Assembly (NCBI RefSeq): GCF_963677125.1
Contig: NZ_OY781882.1
Coordinates: forward strand, 442,501-506,500
Source of the DNA: an uncultured Desulfobacter sp.
GTDB lineage: Bacteria; Desulfobacterota; Desulfobacteria; Desulfobacterales; Desulfobacteraceae
DNA: 64,000 nucleotides
Direction: 5' to 3'
Position 1 is the first letter of the stretch; each line of letters begins with the position of its first letter. The notes under the pieces are model-generated. The model was not told the origin of the DNA. It saw nothing but the letters and a program-made list of their open reading frames with translations, and ran no database searches. Of this stretch, positions 23,371-31,222 are shown in pieces. Position numbers and translations under genes: made by a program.

Positions 23371-26292
23371 ATGAAAGATGAGGGTAAAACCAAATCCCAG
23401 CTGATCGCTGAACTGCAGGAGAAGCGAAAACAGGTAGCGGGCCAGACCCGGCCCCTGAAAGCAATGGAAGATATTTCCTTTGAAGAACTGTTCAACCTGT
23501 CCGAAATCCAGCATCTTCAGGACCTGTATTCAAACGCCTTTGGCGTGGCAGCCATCATAACCCGTCCGGACGGCACGCCCATCACCCGGCCAAGTAACTT
23601 TACAGTTCTATGCAGTCAGTTTATTCGGAATACCGAAAAGGGGCGCAGAAACTGCGAAATCTCCGATGCAATGATCGGAAGGAAGAACCCAGACGGACCT
23701 ATTATTGAGCCGTGCCTGAGCGCCGGTTTATGGGACGCGGGGGCCAGTATCATCGTTGACGGGCACCATATTGCCAACTGGCTGTTCGGCCAGGTCCGTA
23801 ACGAGAGTCAGAACGAAGAAAAGATCGTGGCCTACGCGCGTGACCTCGGCGTGGATAAAACTAAGTTTCGTGCCGCATACCGCCAGGTGCCTGAAATGTC
23901 TTTGGAACAGTTTGAAAAAGTGGCCCAGGTAATTTTTTTTGCAGCCAATCAGCTTTCCAAATCAGCCTATCAGAATCTTCAACAGGCACGTTTCATTACT
24001 GAAAAAAAACGAACCGAAGAGTCTTTGCAACGAACCCAGTTTTGCGTTGATCACGCAACCATGGGTATTTATCAGATTGGTATGAACGGATGCATTCTTA
24101 ATGCAAACCCTTATGCCGCAAAGATGCTGGGGTATACCGTAGAGGAACTCACAGCACTTTCAATTCCCGATATTGATTCATTTGTTTCCGTGGATACCAT
24201 GAATGCAGACATAGCCGGGCTTACCGCCAGTGGACAAAGAAATATTTTTGAAACGGTTCACGTCAGAAAGGACGGTTCTCATGTTCCGGTGGAAATTACC
24301 GGCACTATTTTAAAATATAAAGCAGAGCAGTATTATATTGCCTTTGTCCAAGAGATTTCCGAACGTAAGCAAATGGAAGAAGCCCTGCGTCTGACTCAGT
24401 TCATGTTCGACAAGGCTCCCATCGGCATCTGGACAATGGGGGTGGACGGTAAGGTTCTTGATGTTAATGAACAAGGCTGCTCCAGCCTTGGTTATTCCCG
24501 GGAAGAGCTCTGCCGCATGACCGTCTCCGATTTTGATCCCAATTTTGACACCGAAAATTGGGATCAAAACATTGCCGCACTGAAAGCGCTTGGAACCCGT
24601 AGCATCGAATCCCTACACCGAAGAAAAAACGGTGAAATTTTTCCGATCCAGGTTACAGAGAAAATGGTGTCATTCAAGGACAAGGAGATTCACGTTGCCT
24701 TTATCCAGGACATCACCGAGCAAAAAAAGGCGGAAAAAGCCTTGCAAGAAAACCAGGAATTGCTGACCAATATTTTGGAATCCATGGATGAAGCGGTCAG
24801 GGTGTACGATCAAAATTATGTCTATCAACTTGTTAACAAAAAATACGAAAAGATGGCAGGCAGATCCAGGCAGGAGGTGATGGGAAAAACGCCCTGGGAG
24901 GTTTTACCCCATCTGAAGAACACCCTACTTGAGCACAGTATTCGCAAGGCGATGACAGGCGAGATAGTCACCAATATCGAAACCCAAATAAAGGATTTCG
25001 GCGAAACTGAAGTATGGGCAAAGGACTCATTCTCCCCGATTAAGAACCTGGATGGTGATATCATCGGCGTTGTGGGCGTTGGAAACGATATCACCCAACA
25101 AAAGCGGGACAAAGAGGAACTGCGGGAGAAGGATCAGCTGCTTCGTGATATCGGTAAACTGGTCAAAGTTGGTGGATGGAAATACGATATCGAAACCGGC
25201 AAGGCAACATGGACAGACGAAGTAAGCCAAATACATGACCTTGAATCAAATCAGGAGTTGAGTGTTGAAAAAGGCCTTTGCTTTTTCCATGGAGAACACC
25301 GGAAAAAAATTGAATGCGCCTTTAATGAACTGTTAGAGCAGGGCACCCCTTACGATTTGGTGCTTGAATTCGTATCCGCCAAGGGAATTTGCAAGTGGGT
25401 GCGGACCATTGGCTACCCAGTAATGAAAGATGGACGTGTGGTTCAGTTGCAGGGTGCCATGCAGGATATCACCGAACATAAACGCATGGAAGAGATGATG
25501 ATCCAGAGCGAGAAGATGCTGTCAGTCGGTGGGCTGGCTGCGGGCATGGCCCACGAGATCAACAACCCCATGGCCGGGATGATGCAGACAGCCCAAGTGC
25601 TATCCCAGCGGCTCAGTACCGGTACCAATATTCCGGCTAACCTAAAAGCAGCTGAAGCCGCAGGTACTACCATGGAGTCCATTGAACAGTTCATGGAAAA
25701 CAGAGGCATACCGAGGATGATTGATGCCATCTCCGAGTCAGGAGAGCGTATATCAAAGATTGTTACCAATATGCTCAGCTTTGCCCGGAAGGACAACGCA
25801 GCTGTATCCTCCCATGACCTGAACGAAATTCTTGATAAGACCATTGGACTTGCGGCTACGGATTACGACCTGAAAAAAAAGTATGATTTCAAACAGATTA
25901 AAATAGTTAAGGAATATAATGAGAATCTGCCTGTCGTTCCTTGCCAGGCAAGCAAAATACAGCAGGTATTGCTCAATATCTTGACCAACGGGGCTCAAGC
26001 TATGCAGGACGCAGGGACCTCTAACGCTGGGTTTATCCTCAGGACCTATATCGATTCAGCCAGGAATATGGCCTGCATAGAGATACAGGACAACGGGCCT
26101 GGAATGGATGAAAAAACTCGCAAAAAGATATTTGATCCATTTTTCACTACCAAACCGGAAGGCGTGGGAACCGGTCTTGGGCTGAGTGTCTCCTATTTCA
26201 TTATCACCGAAAATCATAGAGGGAAAATGACAGTCGAATCCAGTCCGGGGGCAGGAGCCAAATTCATTATACGGCTGCCGGTGAAAGGATAA
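23371..26292 (+). CDS. PocR-PAS sensor histidine kinase
   Basis: A 973-aa kinase with no membrane segment, so probably cytoplasmic. Residues about 30-205 form a PocR-type sensory domain (SFEELFNLSEIQHLQDLYSN, CSQFIRNTEKGRRNCEISD, GLWDAGASIIVDGHHIANWL), a PAS-like fold linked to small hydrocarbon or redox ligands. Four PAS units follow (about 220-335, 345-455, 463-580, 590-705), then the phosphoacceptor His in GLAAGMAHEINNPMAGMM (about 725). The ATPase domain ends it (NILTNGAQAMQ, DNGPGMDEKTRKKIFDPFFT, TGLGLSVSYFI). No receiver domain or cognate regulator is adjacent. It lies 7 bp before a second kinase with nearly the same transmitter, which indicates duplication. Confidence 0.9.
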   Translation: MKDEGKTKSQLIAELQEKRKQVAGQTRPLKAMEDISFEELFNLSEIQHLQDLYSNAFGVAAIITRPDGTPITRPSNFTVLCSQFIRNTEKGRRNCEISDAMIGRKNPDGPIIEPCLSAGLWDAGASIIVDGHHIANWLFGQVRNESQNEEKIVAYARDLGVDKTKFRAAYRQVPEMSLEQFEKVAQVIFFAANQLSKSAYQNLQQARFITEKKRTEESLQRTQFCVDHATMGIYQIGMNGCILNANPYAAKMLGYTVEELTALSIPDIDSFVSVDTMNADIAGLTASGQRNIFETVHVRKDGSHVPVEITGTILKYKAEQYYIAFVQEISERKQMEEALRLTQFMFDKAPIGIWTMGVDGKVLDVNEQGCSSLGYSREELCRMTVSDFDPNFDTENWDQNIAALKALGTRSIESLHRRKNGEIFPIQVTEKMVSFKDKEIHVAFIQDITEQKKAEKALQENQELLTNILESMDEAVRVYDQNYVYQLVNKKYEKMAGRSRQEVMGKTPWEVLPHLKNTLLEHSIRKAMTGEIVTNIETQIKDFGETEVWAKDSFSPIKNLDGDIIGVVGVGNDITQQKRDKEELREKDQLLRDIGKLVKVGGWKYDIETGKATWTDEVSQIHDLESNQELSVEKGLCFFHGEHRKKIECAFNELLEQGTPYDLVLEFVSAKGICKWVRTIGYPVMKDGRVVQLQGAMQDITEHKRMEEMMIQSEKMLSVGGLAAGMAHEINNPMAGMMQTAQVLSQRLSTGTNIPANLKAAEAAGTTMESIEQFMENRGIPRMIDAISESGERISKIVTNMLSFARKDNAAVSSHDLNEILDKTIGLAATDYDLKKKYDFKQIKIVKEYNENLPVVPCQASKIQQVLLNILTNGAQAMQDAGTSNAGFILRTYIDSARNMACIEIQDNGPGMDEKTRKKIFDPFFTTKPEGVGTGLGLSVSYFIITENHRGKMTVESSPGAGAKFIIRLPVKG

Positions 26293-26299
26293 TAGCCTT

Positions 26300-27979
26300 A
26301 TGACGGATGAAAACAAAACCAGGTCCCAGTTAATCAAAGAATTGCATGAAATGCGAAAACGCATCGCCGTTATGGAGCGGAACAACACAAAAGAATATCA
26401 TAATGAGTCTTTTGAGATTATAAACGAAAGCTCAATGTCTGTAATTGTATGGCGGAATGAGGAAGGATGGCCCGTAGATTTTGTAACGGATAATATAATA
26501 AATGTTCTCGGATATTCTTCTGAAGAACTGCTGTCGGGCAGAGTCAGATATGATCAGATCATCCATCCTGAAGATCTGCCAAGGGTGCAGCAGGAAGTTG
26601 CCGGATTCAGTGTTGAAAAAAATCGTGAACGATTTATTCATAAGCCATATCGAATTTTAACACCCAAAGGCGATATAAGATGGATTGAGGACCGAACCGG
26701 CATTGAAAGAGATGAAAAAGGAGATATTACCCGTTACCGGGGAATTATTCTGGACATTTCCGAGCGCAAGCGAGTGGAAAGTGAACTGGCAGACGAGCGC
26801 TCGCGCCTTGCTTCCATCATTGAAGGCGCGCAAGTCGGGACCTGGGAATGGAACGTGCAGACAGGCGAGACCGTATTTAATGAAATTTGGGCCCAAATCG
26901 TCGGCTATACCCTGGAAGAGTTGGCCCCAGTAAACATTGATACCTGGATTTCGTTTGCCCATCCCGAGGACATAAAGGGCTCGGACGAGCTTCTCAACAA
27001 GCATTTCGCAGGCGAACTTTCTCTTTATAATTACGAATGCCGTATGCGGCACAAAGACGGCCACTGGGTGTGGGTGCATGATCAGGGCCGTCTCATGAGT
27101 CGTGATGCCGAAGGGGCGCCATTGCTTATGTTTGGCACGCATCAGGATATTACCGAACGAAAACGCATGGAAGAGATGGTGATTCAAAACGAAAAAATGC
27201 TATCAGTTGGTGGGCTTGCCGCAGGCATGGCCCACGAGATCAACAACCCCTTGGCCGGGATGCTGCAGAATGCCGAAGTGTTATCCCAGCGGCTGAAGAC
27301 AGACTCCAATATCCCGGCTAACCTAAAAGCGGCTGACGCCGCCGGCACTACTATGAAATCTATTGAACAGTTCATGGAAGATAGAGGGATACAAAGAATG
27401 ATTAGGGCCATCACCGAGTCAGGACAGCGGATATCGGAGATTGTGACTAATATGCTCAGTTTTGCCCGGAAAGAAGAGTCGGTCGTATCTACCCATCATC
27501 TTGATAAAATCCTGGACAAAGCCATTGAACTGGCGGCTACGGATTACGACCTGAAAAAGACATATGACTTCAAACAGATTAAAATCATACGGAAATATGA
27601 TGAAAATCTGCCTGCTATCCCTTGCCAGGCCACCAAAATACAGCAAGTGCTGCTCAATATCCTGACCAACGGTGCCCAGGCCATGCAGACAGTTAAAACG
27701 GTACCTTCCAGGTTTATTCTTAGAATTCGCAAAGAAAAATCATCTGATATGATCCGTATAGAAATAGAGGATAATGGACCAGGAATGGATGAAAAAAATC
27801 GGTCAAAGGTGTTTGATCCATTTTTTACGACTAAACCAGTTGGTATAGGCACAGGGTTGGGTCTGTCGGTTTCCTATTTTATCATCACTGAAAATCATAA
27901 CGGTATAATAGACGTCATTTCTGAACCAGGAAAAGGAGCGAATTTTATTATTCGACTTCCTGTTCATAGAAAAAACTAA
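26300..27979 (+). CDS. PAS-PAS sensor histidine kinase, paralogue of the upstream kinase
   Basis: A 559-aa soluble kinase starting 7 bp after the previous stop. The first 12 residues (DENKTRSQLIKELHEMRKR) mirror the start of the upstream protein (DEGKTKSQLIAELQEKRKQ), then two PAS_3-type units (about 35-150 and 165-290; LGYSSEELLSGRVRYDQIIH, HKDGHWVWVHDQGRLM). The transmitter repeats that of the neighbour almost residue for residue: GLAAGMAHEINNPLAGML (His about 313), DNGPGMDEKNRSKVFDPFFT, TGLGLSVSYFIITENH. Same transmitter, different sensors, suggests two inputs to one regulator located elsewhere. Confidence 0.9.
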   Translation: MTDENKTRSQLIKELHEMRKRIAVMERNNTKEYHNESFEIINESSMSVIVWRNEEGWPVDFVTDNIINVLGYSSEELLSGRVRYDQIIHPEDLPRVQQEVAGFSVEKNRERFIHKPYRILTPKGDIRWIEDRTGIERDEKGDITRYRGIILDISERKRVESELADERSRLASIIEGAQVGTWEWNVQTGETVFNEIWAQIVGYTLEELAPVNIDTWISFAHPEDIKGSDELLNKHFAGELSLYNYECRMRHKDGHWVWVHDQGRLMSRDAEGAPLLMFGTHQDITERKRMEEMVIQNEKMLSVGGLAAGMAHEINNPLAGMLQNAEVLSQRLKTDSNIPANLKAADAAGTTMKSIEQFMEDRGIQRMIRAITESGQRISEIVTNMLSFARKEESVVSTHHLDKILDKAIELAATDYDLKKTYDFKQIKIIRKYDENLPAIPCQATKIQQVLLNILTNGAQAMQTVKTVPSRFILRIRKEKSSDMIRIEIEDNGPGMDEKNRSKVFDPFFTTKPVGIGTGLGLSVSYFIITENHNGIIDVISEPGKGANFIIRLPVHRKN

Positions 27980-28086
27980 GACTTATAAAAGTGAGCCTTA
28001 TGTCTATTATTTCCCCCCATAACCTTTATTGAAGGGGTGTTTACTTCTTTTGTTATTGGACTTAAAATCATTATTTTATTTGGCTG

Positions 28087-28124
28087 AAAAAATAGTCCGC
28101 CACGCATAATCGTTCCGTCGGACT
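28087..28124 (-). terminator. Terminator after the MipA/OmpV-like gene
   Basis: On the - strand AGTCCG (28124-28119) pairs with CGGACT (28099-28094), followed by a run of T (complement of 28087-28092). It lies about 50 bp after the stop at 28174. Confidence 0.55.
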
Positions 28125-28173
28125 TCAGCTATGGCTTATGGTCAAGTTCGGCGTAACAATTGTGGCCGACCGT

Positions 28174-29529
28174 TTAGAAATGATACTGAATATAAAAAGT
28201 ATGATAGTTACTGCCCCCGGAGATCCGTCCAAAATGTGAGGCTGTTTCAAAAATAGCGGACCTGTGGTGGATGGCATAGCCCAAATAAACCTTTTCCCAT
28301 GGCCTGTATCCTGTGATATCGCCCATGTTTATGTCCAGTGAGAAATCAAGATAATTCATCAGGTTACTCGGCTCATACCCTTTTTCCGCAAGTTTTGATG
28401 ATTCTATGTGTGGGATATCCGTGGCATAGGAGATCCCTTCGGCCGCGCCAAACCGCCATCTTACAGGCCATTTAAAGGTGTAGTAGGCTTTGACGGCAAG
28501 TACGTACTCCTGGCAGGAGCCCTGTACCGATGATTTCCAGTGCCACAGGACGCCGGGGGTAAGATATATGTCAAGGGGAAGACCGAAAAGTTCATCCGTA
28601 AGGGGATGCCCGTAAAATATTGAGGTGAGCTGGTTGTGATATTCATCCCGTTTAAATTCGCCTGAAATGATTTCTCCCAGGTTTGAGGGTGTGGCCCAGC
28701 CGTGTGAGAACCGAACATACGGGGTTGTGGATATTGAGGACTTTTTATCCCTGTCTTTAGGGGTCATGAAAGCGGCGCCAAGGTAAAATTCACTTACACG
28801 GTCCTCATCAATATACTCAAGATCCCGGACATTCTGTTCAAGCCAGGTGGTCTGCACTTTACCAATGAGGTATAAATTGCGCCATACATGAAACCTGGCC
28901 CTGAAACCCAGTGAAAAATCCGTACCGGAACCGGGCTGATTTCGGTCAAGGCCAAAGTAATAGTCATTGAACCGGCTGCTTTTAAACCTGAGTATCGCAA
29001 AAGGAGAAAGGTCAAACCGCTGGTAGCTGAAATCGTAAGACATCTTTATATTGGCATGCCACCTGAACCGGTCATCCGTCATGAATTCAGTATCTGCATG
29101 AAAATGATCAAACGGTTCAAACCTGAACCGAAATCCAAAATCCACGGTGTCTTCCTGAATCAGATTCTGGTAGACCTTGGGTATGTCAAAAAAACGAAGC
29201 CGGCCAAGAAAATCTATTTTATAATTATTCTGACGTGTTACATTCATGCCCCCTTCAAGGCCATCCATAAAAAAACGCTCGCCCTGGTAAAACATCAGGG
29301 GAATTAAGGAGGTGACTCGGTCATCCTCAGTATTAAAAGGGATATATGCGCTTCTCACGACAACCCCCAGGCCCCACTCCTGTTCCGGATGGATTTCGGA
29401 AAGGGTTTCATCTGTTTTTTCACTCTGCCTGCCATCGTCTAAGAGCCCATCGTTTCCTGCACAATATGCTGTGGCGGCAGAAAATAAGGTGAGCAGAATC
29501 AGCACGGATTTGAGCACTCTTTTTATCAT
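28174..29529 (-). CDS. MipA/OmpV-family outer-membrane protein with an extra barrel-like module
   Basis: A 451-aa protein; the start at 29529 gives a signal peptide (KRVLKSVLILLTLFSAATAY, then CAG), whereas the frame is open to 29574. Residues about 45-260 fit MipA/OmpV (EWGLGVVVRSAYIPF, SLIPLMFYQGERFFMDGLEG, EFYLGAAF). The C-terminal half (about 265-451) is a second beta-rich module ending SGGSNYHTFYIQYHF. Within it, YAIHHRSAIF has the His-x-Ser spacing of PagL lipid A deacylases. MipA/OmpV alone is about 250 residues, so this is a double-length protein. A possible lipid A-modifying activity is inference. It follows the molybdoenzyme operon. Confidence 0.6.
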   Translation of the reverse strand: MIKRVLKSVLILLTLFSAATAYCAGNDGLLDDGRQSEKTDETLSEIHPEQEWGLGVVVRSAYIPFNTEDDRVTSLIPLMFYQGERFFMDGLEGGMNVTRQNNYKIDFLGRLRFFDIPKVYQNLIQEDTVDFGFRFRFEPFDHFHADTEFMTDDRFRWHANIKMSYDFSYQRFDLSPFAILRFKSSRFNDYYFGLDRNQPGSGTDFSLGFRARFHVWRNLYLIGKVQTTWLEQNVRDLEYIDEDRVSEFYLGAAFMTPKDRDKKSSISTTPYVRFSHGWATPSNLGEIISGEFKRDEYHNQLTSIFYGHPLTDELFGLPLDIYLTPGVLWHWKSSVQGSCQEYVLAVKAYYTFKWPVRWRFGAAEGISYATDIPHIESSKLAEKGYEPSNLMNYLDFSLDINMGDITGYRPWEKVYLGYAIHHRSAIFETASHFGRISGGSNYHTFYIQYHF

Positions 29530-29555
29530 CAATCTACATGCTCCCTGTTTGGATA

Positions 29556-29615
29556 GTTGAAACCGGCAGGTCAATAAACGCCATGAAAGCGCTTATTGCC
29601 CGCCGCATGTCAATT
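29556..29615 (+). pseudogene. Relic of an alpha/beta hydrolase C-terminus
   Basis: The + strand reads VETGRSINAMKALIARRMSI, closely matching the last residues of the hydrolase at 11303 (LETDRAIEVMKAFIARRLAI); the DNA also matches over about 60 bp. No other part of that gene is present here. It is probably a fragment left by rearrangement between the two loci. Confidence 0.45.
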
Positions 29616-29670
29616 GGTTCGGGACGACTGCTAAACCAGCCGCACCCTTTAATATGGATATATCAGCTTA

Positions 29671-30408
29671 TCAACCTGCATTTTTACCCGTCAGCTTCTC
29701 GTACCATATGGGATGGTGACTTTTGACATATGCCATGGGAAGCCGTCCATTATCAAACATGGCGTTTCTCGCCTCCCGGTTCATGGGAAGCATGGATAGG
29801 TAAAGGTGAACAATTAGAAAAACAGCAATAACTACAAAGCTTGCTGCATGGATAAGTCGACTGACCTCACTGATCGGATCAGAAAATAGACCCCGGAACA
29901 TGAGAACAAATCCGCTGGCAGTAATAGCCGTCATTGCGGCAATCATGGTCCAGGCAAAAAGTTTCTGGCCCACATTATACTTTCCAATCCGTGCATGGCC
30001 CAAGCTGACATAGTTGACCCATAACCCTTTGAATCCGTCGATAAGGCCCGCCGGATGCCAACTGTTTTCCGGCCATATGGCCCATTTACGAATCTGTGCC
30101 AGCTGGGTCACTGCAAAAGGCATTGCCATCAAAATAAAAAAAAGAGCTGTTATACGATGAAGCACACGACATACCTGCAACCCTGCGGCCAGGCGCTGAC
30201 TGTCAGTTACCCCGGAGGCGGCAAGTTCCGGGAAGGTATTTCCGATAAAGTCAAAGGGTGTGGAGAACCAAAGACCGATAAAGCTGAAATAGGAAGAAAA
30301 AAGCGGAAGTCCCGTAATGATAAAAAAGACCATGAAATGGATCAAATGGTTGTGAAAGGAGCGCTGCAACCGTGTAAAGGTAACCACCTGCTCGTCTGTG
30401 TTAGTCAT
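29671..30408 (-). CDS. Cytochrome b-type membrane subunit of the molybdoenzyme
   Basis: A 245-aa membrane protein; ATG 30408 is preferred because it follows the previous gene directly (8-bp overlap), though the frame is open to 30525. It has four main hydrophobic helices (HFMVFFIITGLPLFSSYFSF, HRITALFFILMAMPFAVTQL, AWTMIAAMTAITASGFVLM, AASFVVIAVFLIVHLYLSML) with His residues placed as haem ligands (FHNHLIHF, RVLHRI, LIHAASF, VHLYLS), as in gamma subunits of formate dehydrogenases and related enzymes. It would pass electrons between the quinone pool and the Fe-S subunit. Third gene of a three-gene operon. Confidence 0.8.
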   Translation of the reverse strand: MTNTDEQVVTFTRLQRSFHNHLIHFMVFFIITGLPLFSSYFSFIGLWFSTPFDFIGNTFPELAASGVTDSQRLAAGLQVCRVLHRITALFFILMAMPFAVTQLAQIRKWAIWPENSWHPAGLIDGFKGLWVNYVSLGHARIGKYNVGQKLFAWTMIAAMTAITASGFVLMFRGLFSDPISEVSRLIHAASFVVIAVFLIVHLYLSMLPMNREARNAMFDNGRLPMAYVKSHHPIWYEKLTGKNAG

Positions 30409-31222
30409 TGGACGCCCCCTTTTTATTTTCTGAGGCACGTTTGACCTCATTTTTACGCGCACTGAACAGGTACAGGCTGTGCAAAGCCGCCCCGGCAACA
30501 ACGCCGGCAGCGCCCAGGGCACCAATACCCTTTACGGCATTGCGGGCCTGCATCATGGGTTTGACCGGATTGTAAGCCATCAGGTAATACGGCGCATCTT
30601 GTTTTGCTGCAATGGTGAGCCAGCCCAGGCGTCCCACCGACGAATTAATCGTCTCTTTTCCGTAGAGAATATATTCTTGTCCAATACGTTCGGAATATTG
30701 GGCAATCCGTTTTTCCCCTTCTGCTATCACCTCATCTTCAGGGCCTGAAATCAGTGCGCCGCTCATGCAGGCGTCTACGCAGGCCGGCAAAAGGCCGGAT
30801 TCCACACGGTCATAGCAGCCGATACATTTTTTTGCCTTGCCGGACTGGGCATCGTAAAAGGGCACATCAAAGGGGCAGGCGTCCTGGCAGGTCCGGCATC
30901 CGATGCAGGCGGATTCATTGATAACCACCTGGCCGCCGGGCCTGCGCTCAATGGCGTTGGCCGGACAGTTTTCAAGACAGGCCGCCGTTTCACAGTGACG
31001 GCAGTGGTGAAAGCCGACCAGCACTCTTGCATCCGGGTATTGCCCGACCTCCATGCGCCGGGGCCGAAGATAATAGGAACCATTAAGATACTGGTTGACC
31101 CCACGGGTAAAATCCACGCCCTGATCCCGTTCCAGGCGCATCCGGTTTTCAACGGAACAGGCACTCATGCAGGCCGCGCAGTTCAAGCAGCTCAAACTGT
31201 CGTACAAATTTAAATATCTCAT
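30401..31222 (-). CDS. Four-cluster ferredoxin-like Fe-S subunit of the molybdoenzyme
   Basis: A 273-aa protein with four Cys sets: CLNCAACMSACS, CRHCETAACLENCP, CIGCRTCQDACP and CIGC...CVDAC, the layout of DMSO-reductase-family beta subunits (four [4Fe-4S]). A C-terminal hydrophobic helix (GIGALGAAGVVAGAALHSLY) could anchor it in the membrane. It lacks its own Tat signal and would be exported with the catalytic subunit. It overlaps the catalytic gene by 4 bp and the cytochrome gene by 8 bp, so the three are co-translated. Confidence 0.85.
   Translation of the reverse strand: MRYLNLYDSLSCLNCAACMSACSVENRMRLERDQGVDFTRGVNQYLNGSYYLRPRRMEVGQYPDARVLVGFHHCRHCETAACLENCPANAIERRPGGQVVINESACIGCRTCQDACPFDVPFYDAQSGKAKKCIGCYDRVESGLLPACVDACMSGALISGPEDEVIAEGEKRIAQYSERIGQEYILYGKETINSSVGRLGWLTIAAKQDAPYYLMAYNPVKPMMQARNAVKGIGALGAAGVVAGAALHSLYLFSARKNEVKRASENKKGASND

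Noticed and set aside
19617..28060. Similar 22-bp words GTTTACTACTTATGTTATTGGA (about 19619) and GTTTACTTCTTTTGTTATTGG (about 28040)
   Set aside because: Too short and AT-rich to claim a repeat family from two copies; similarity does not extend to the flanks.
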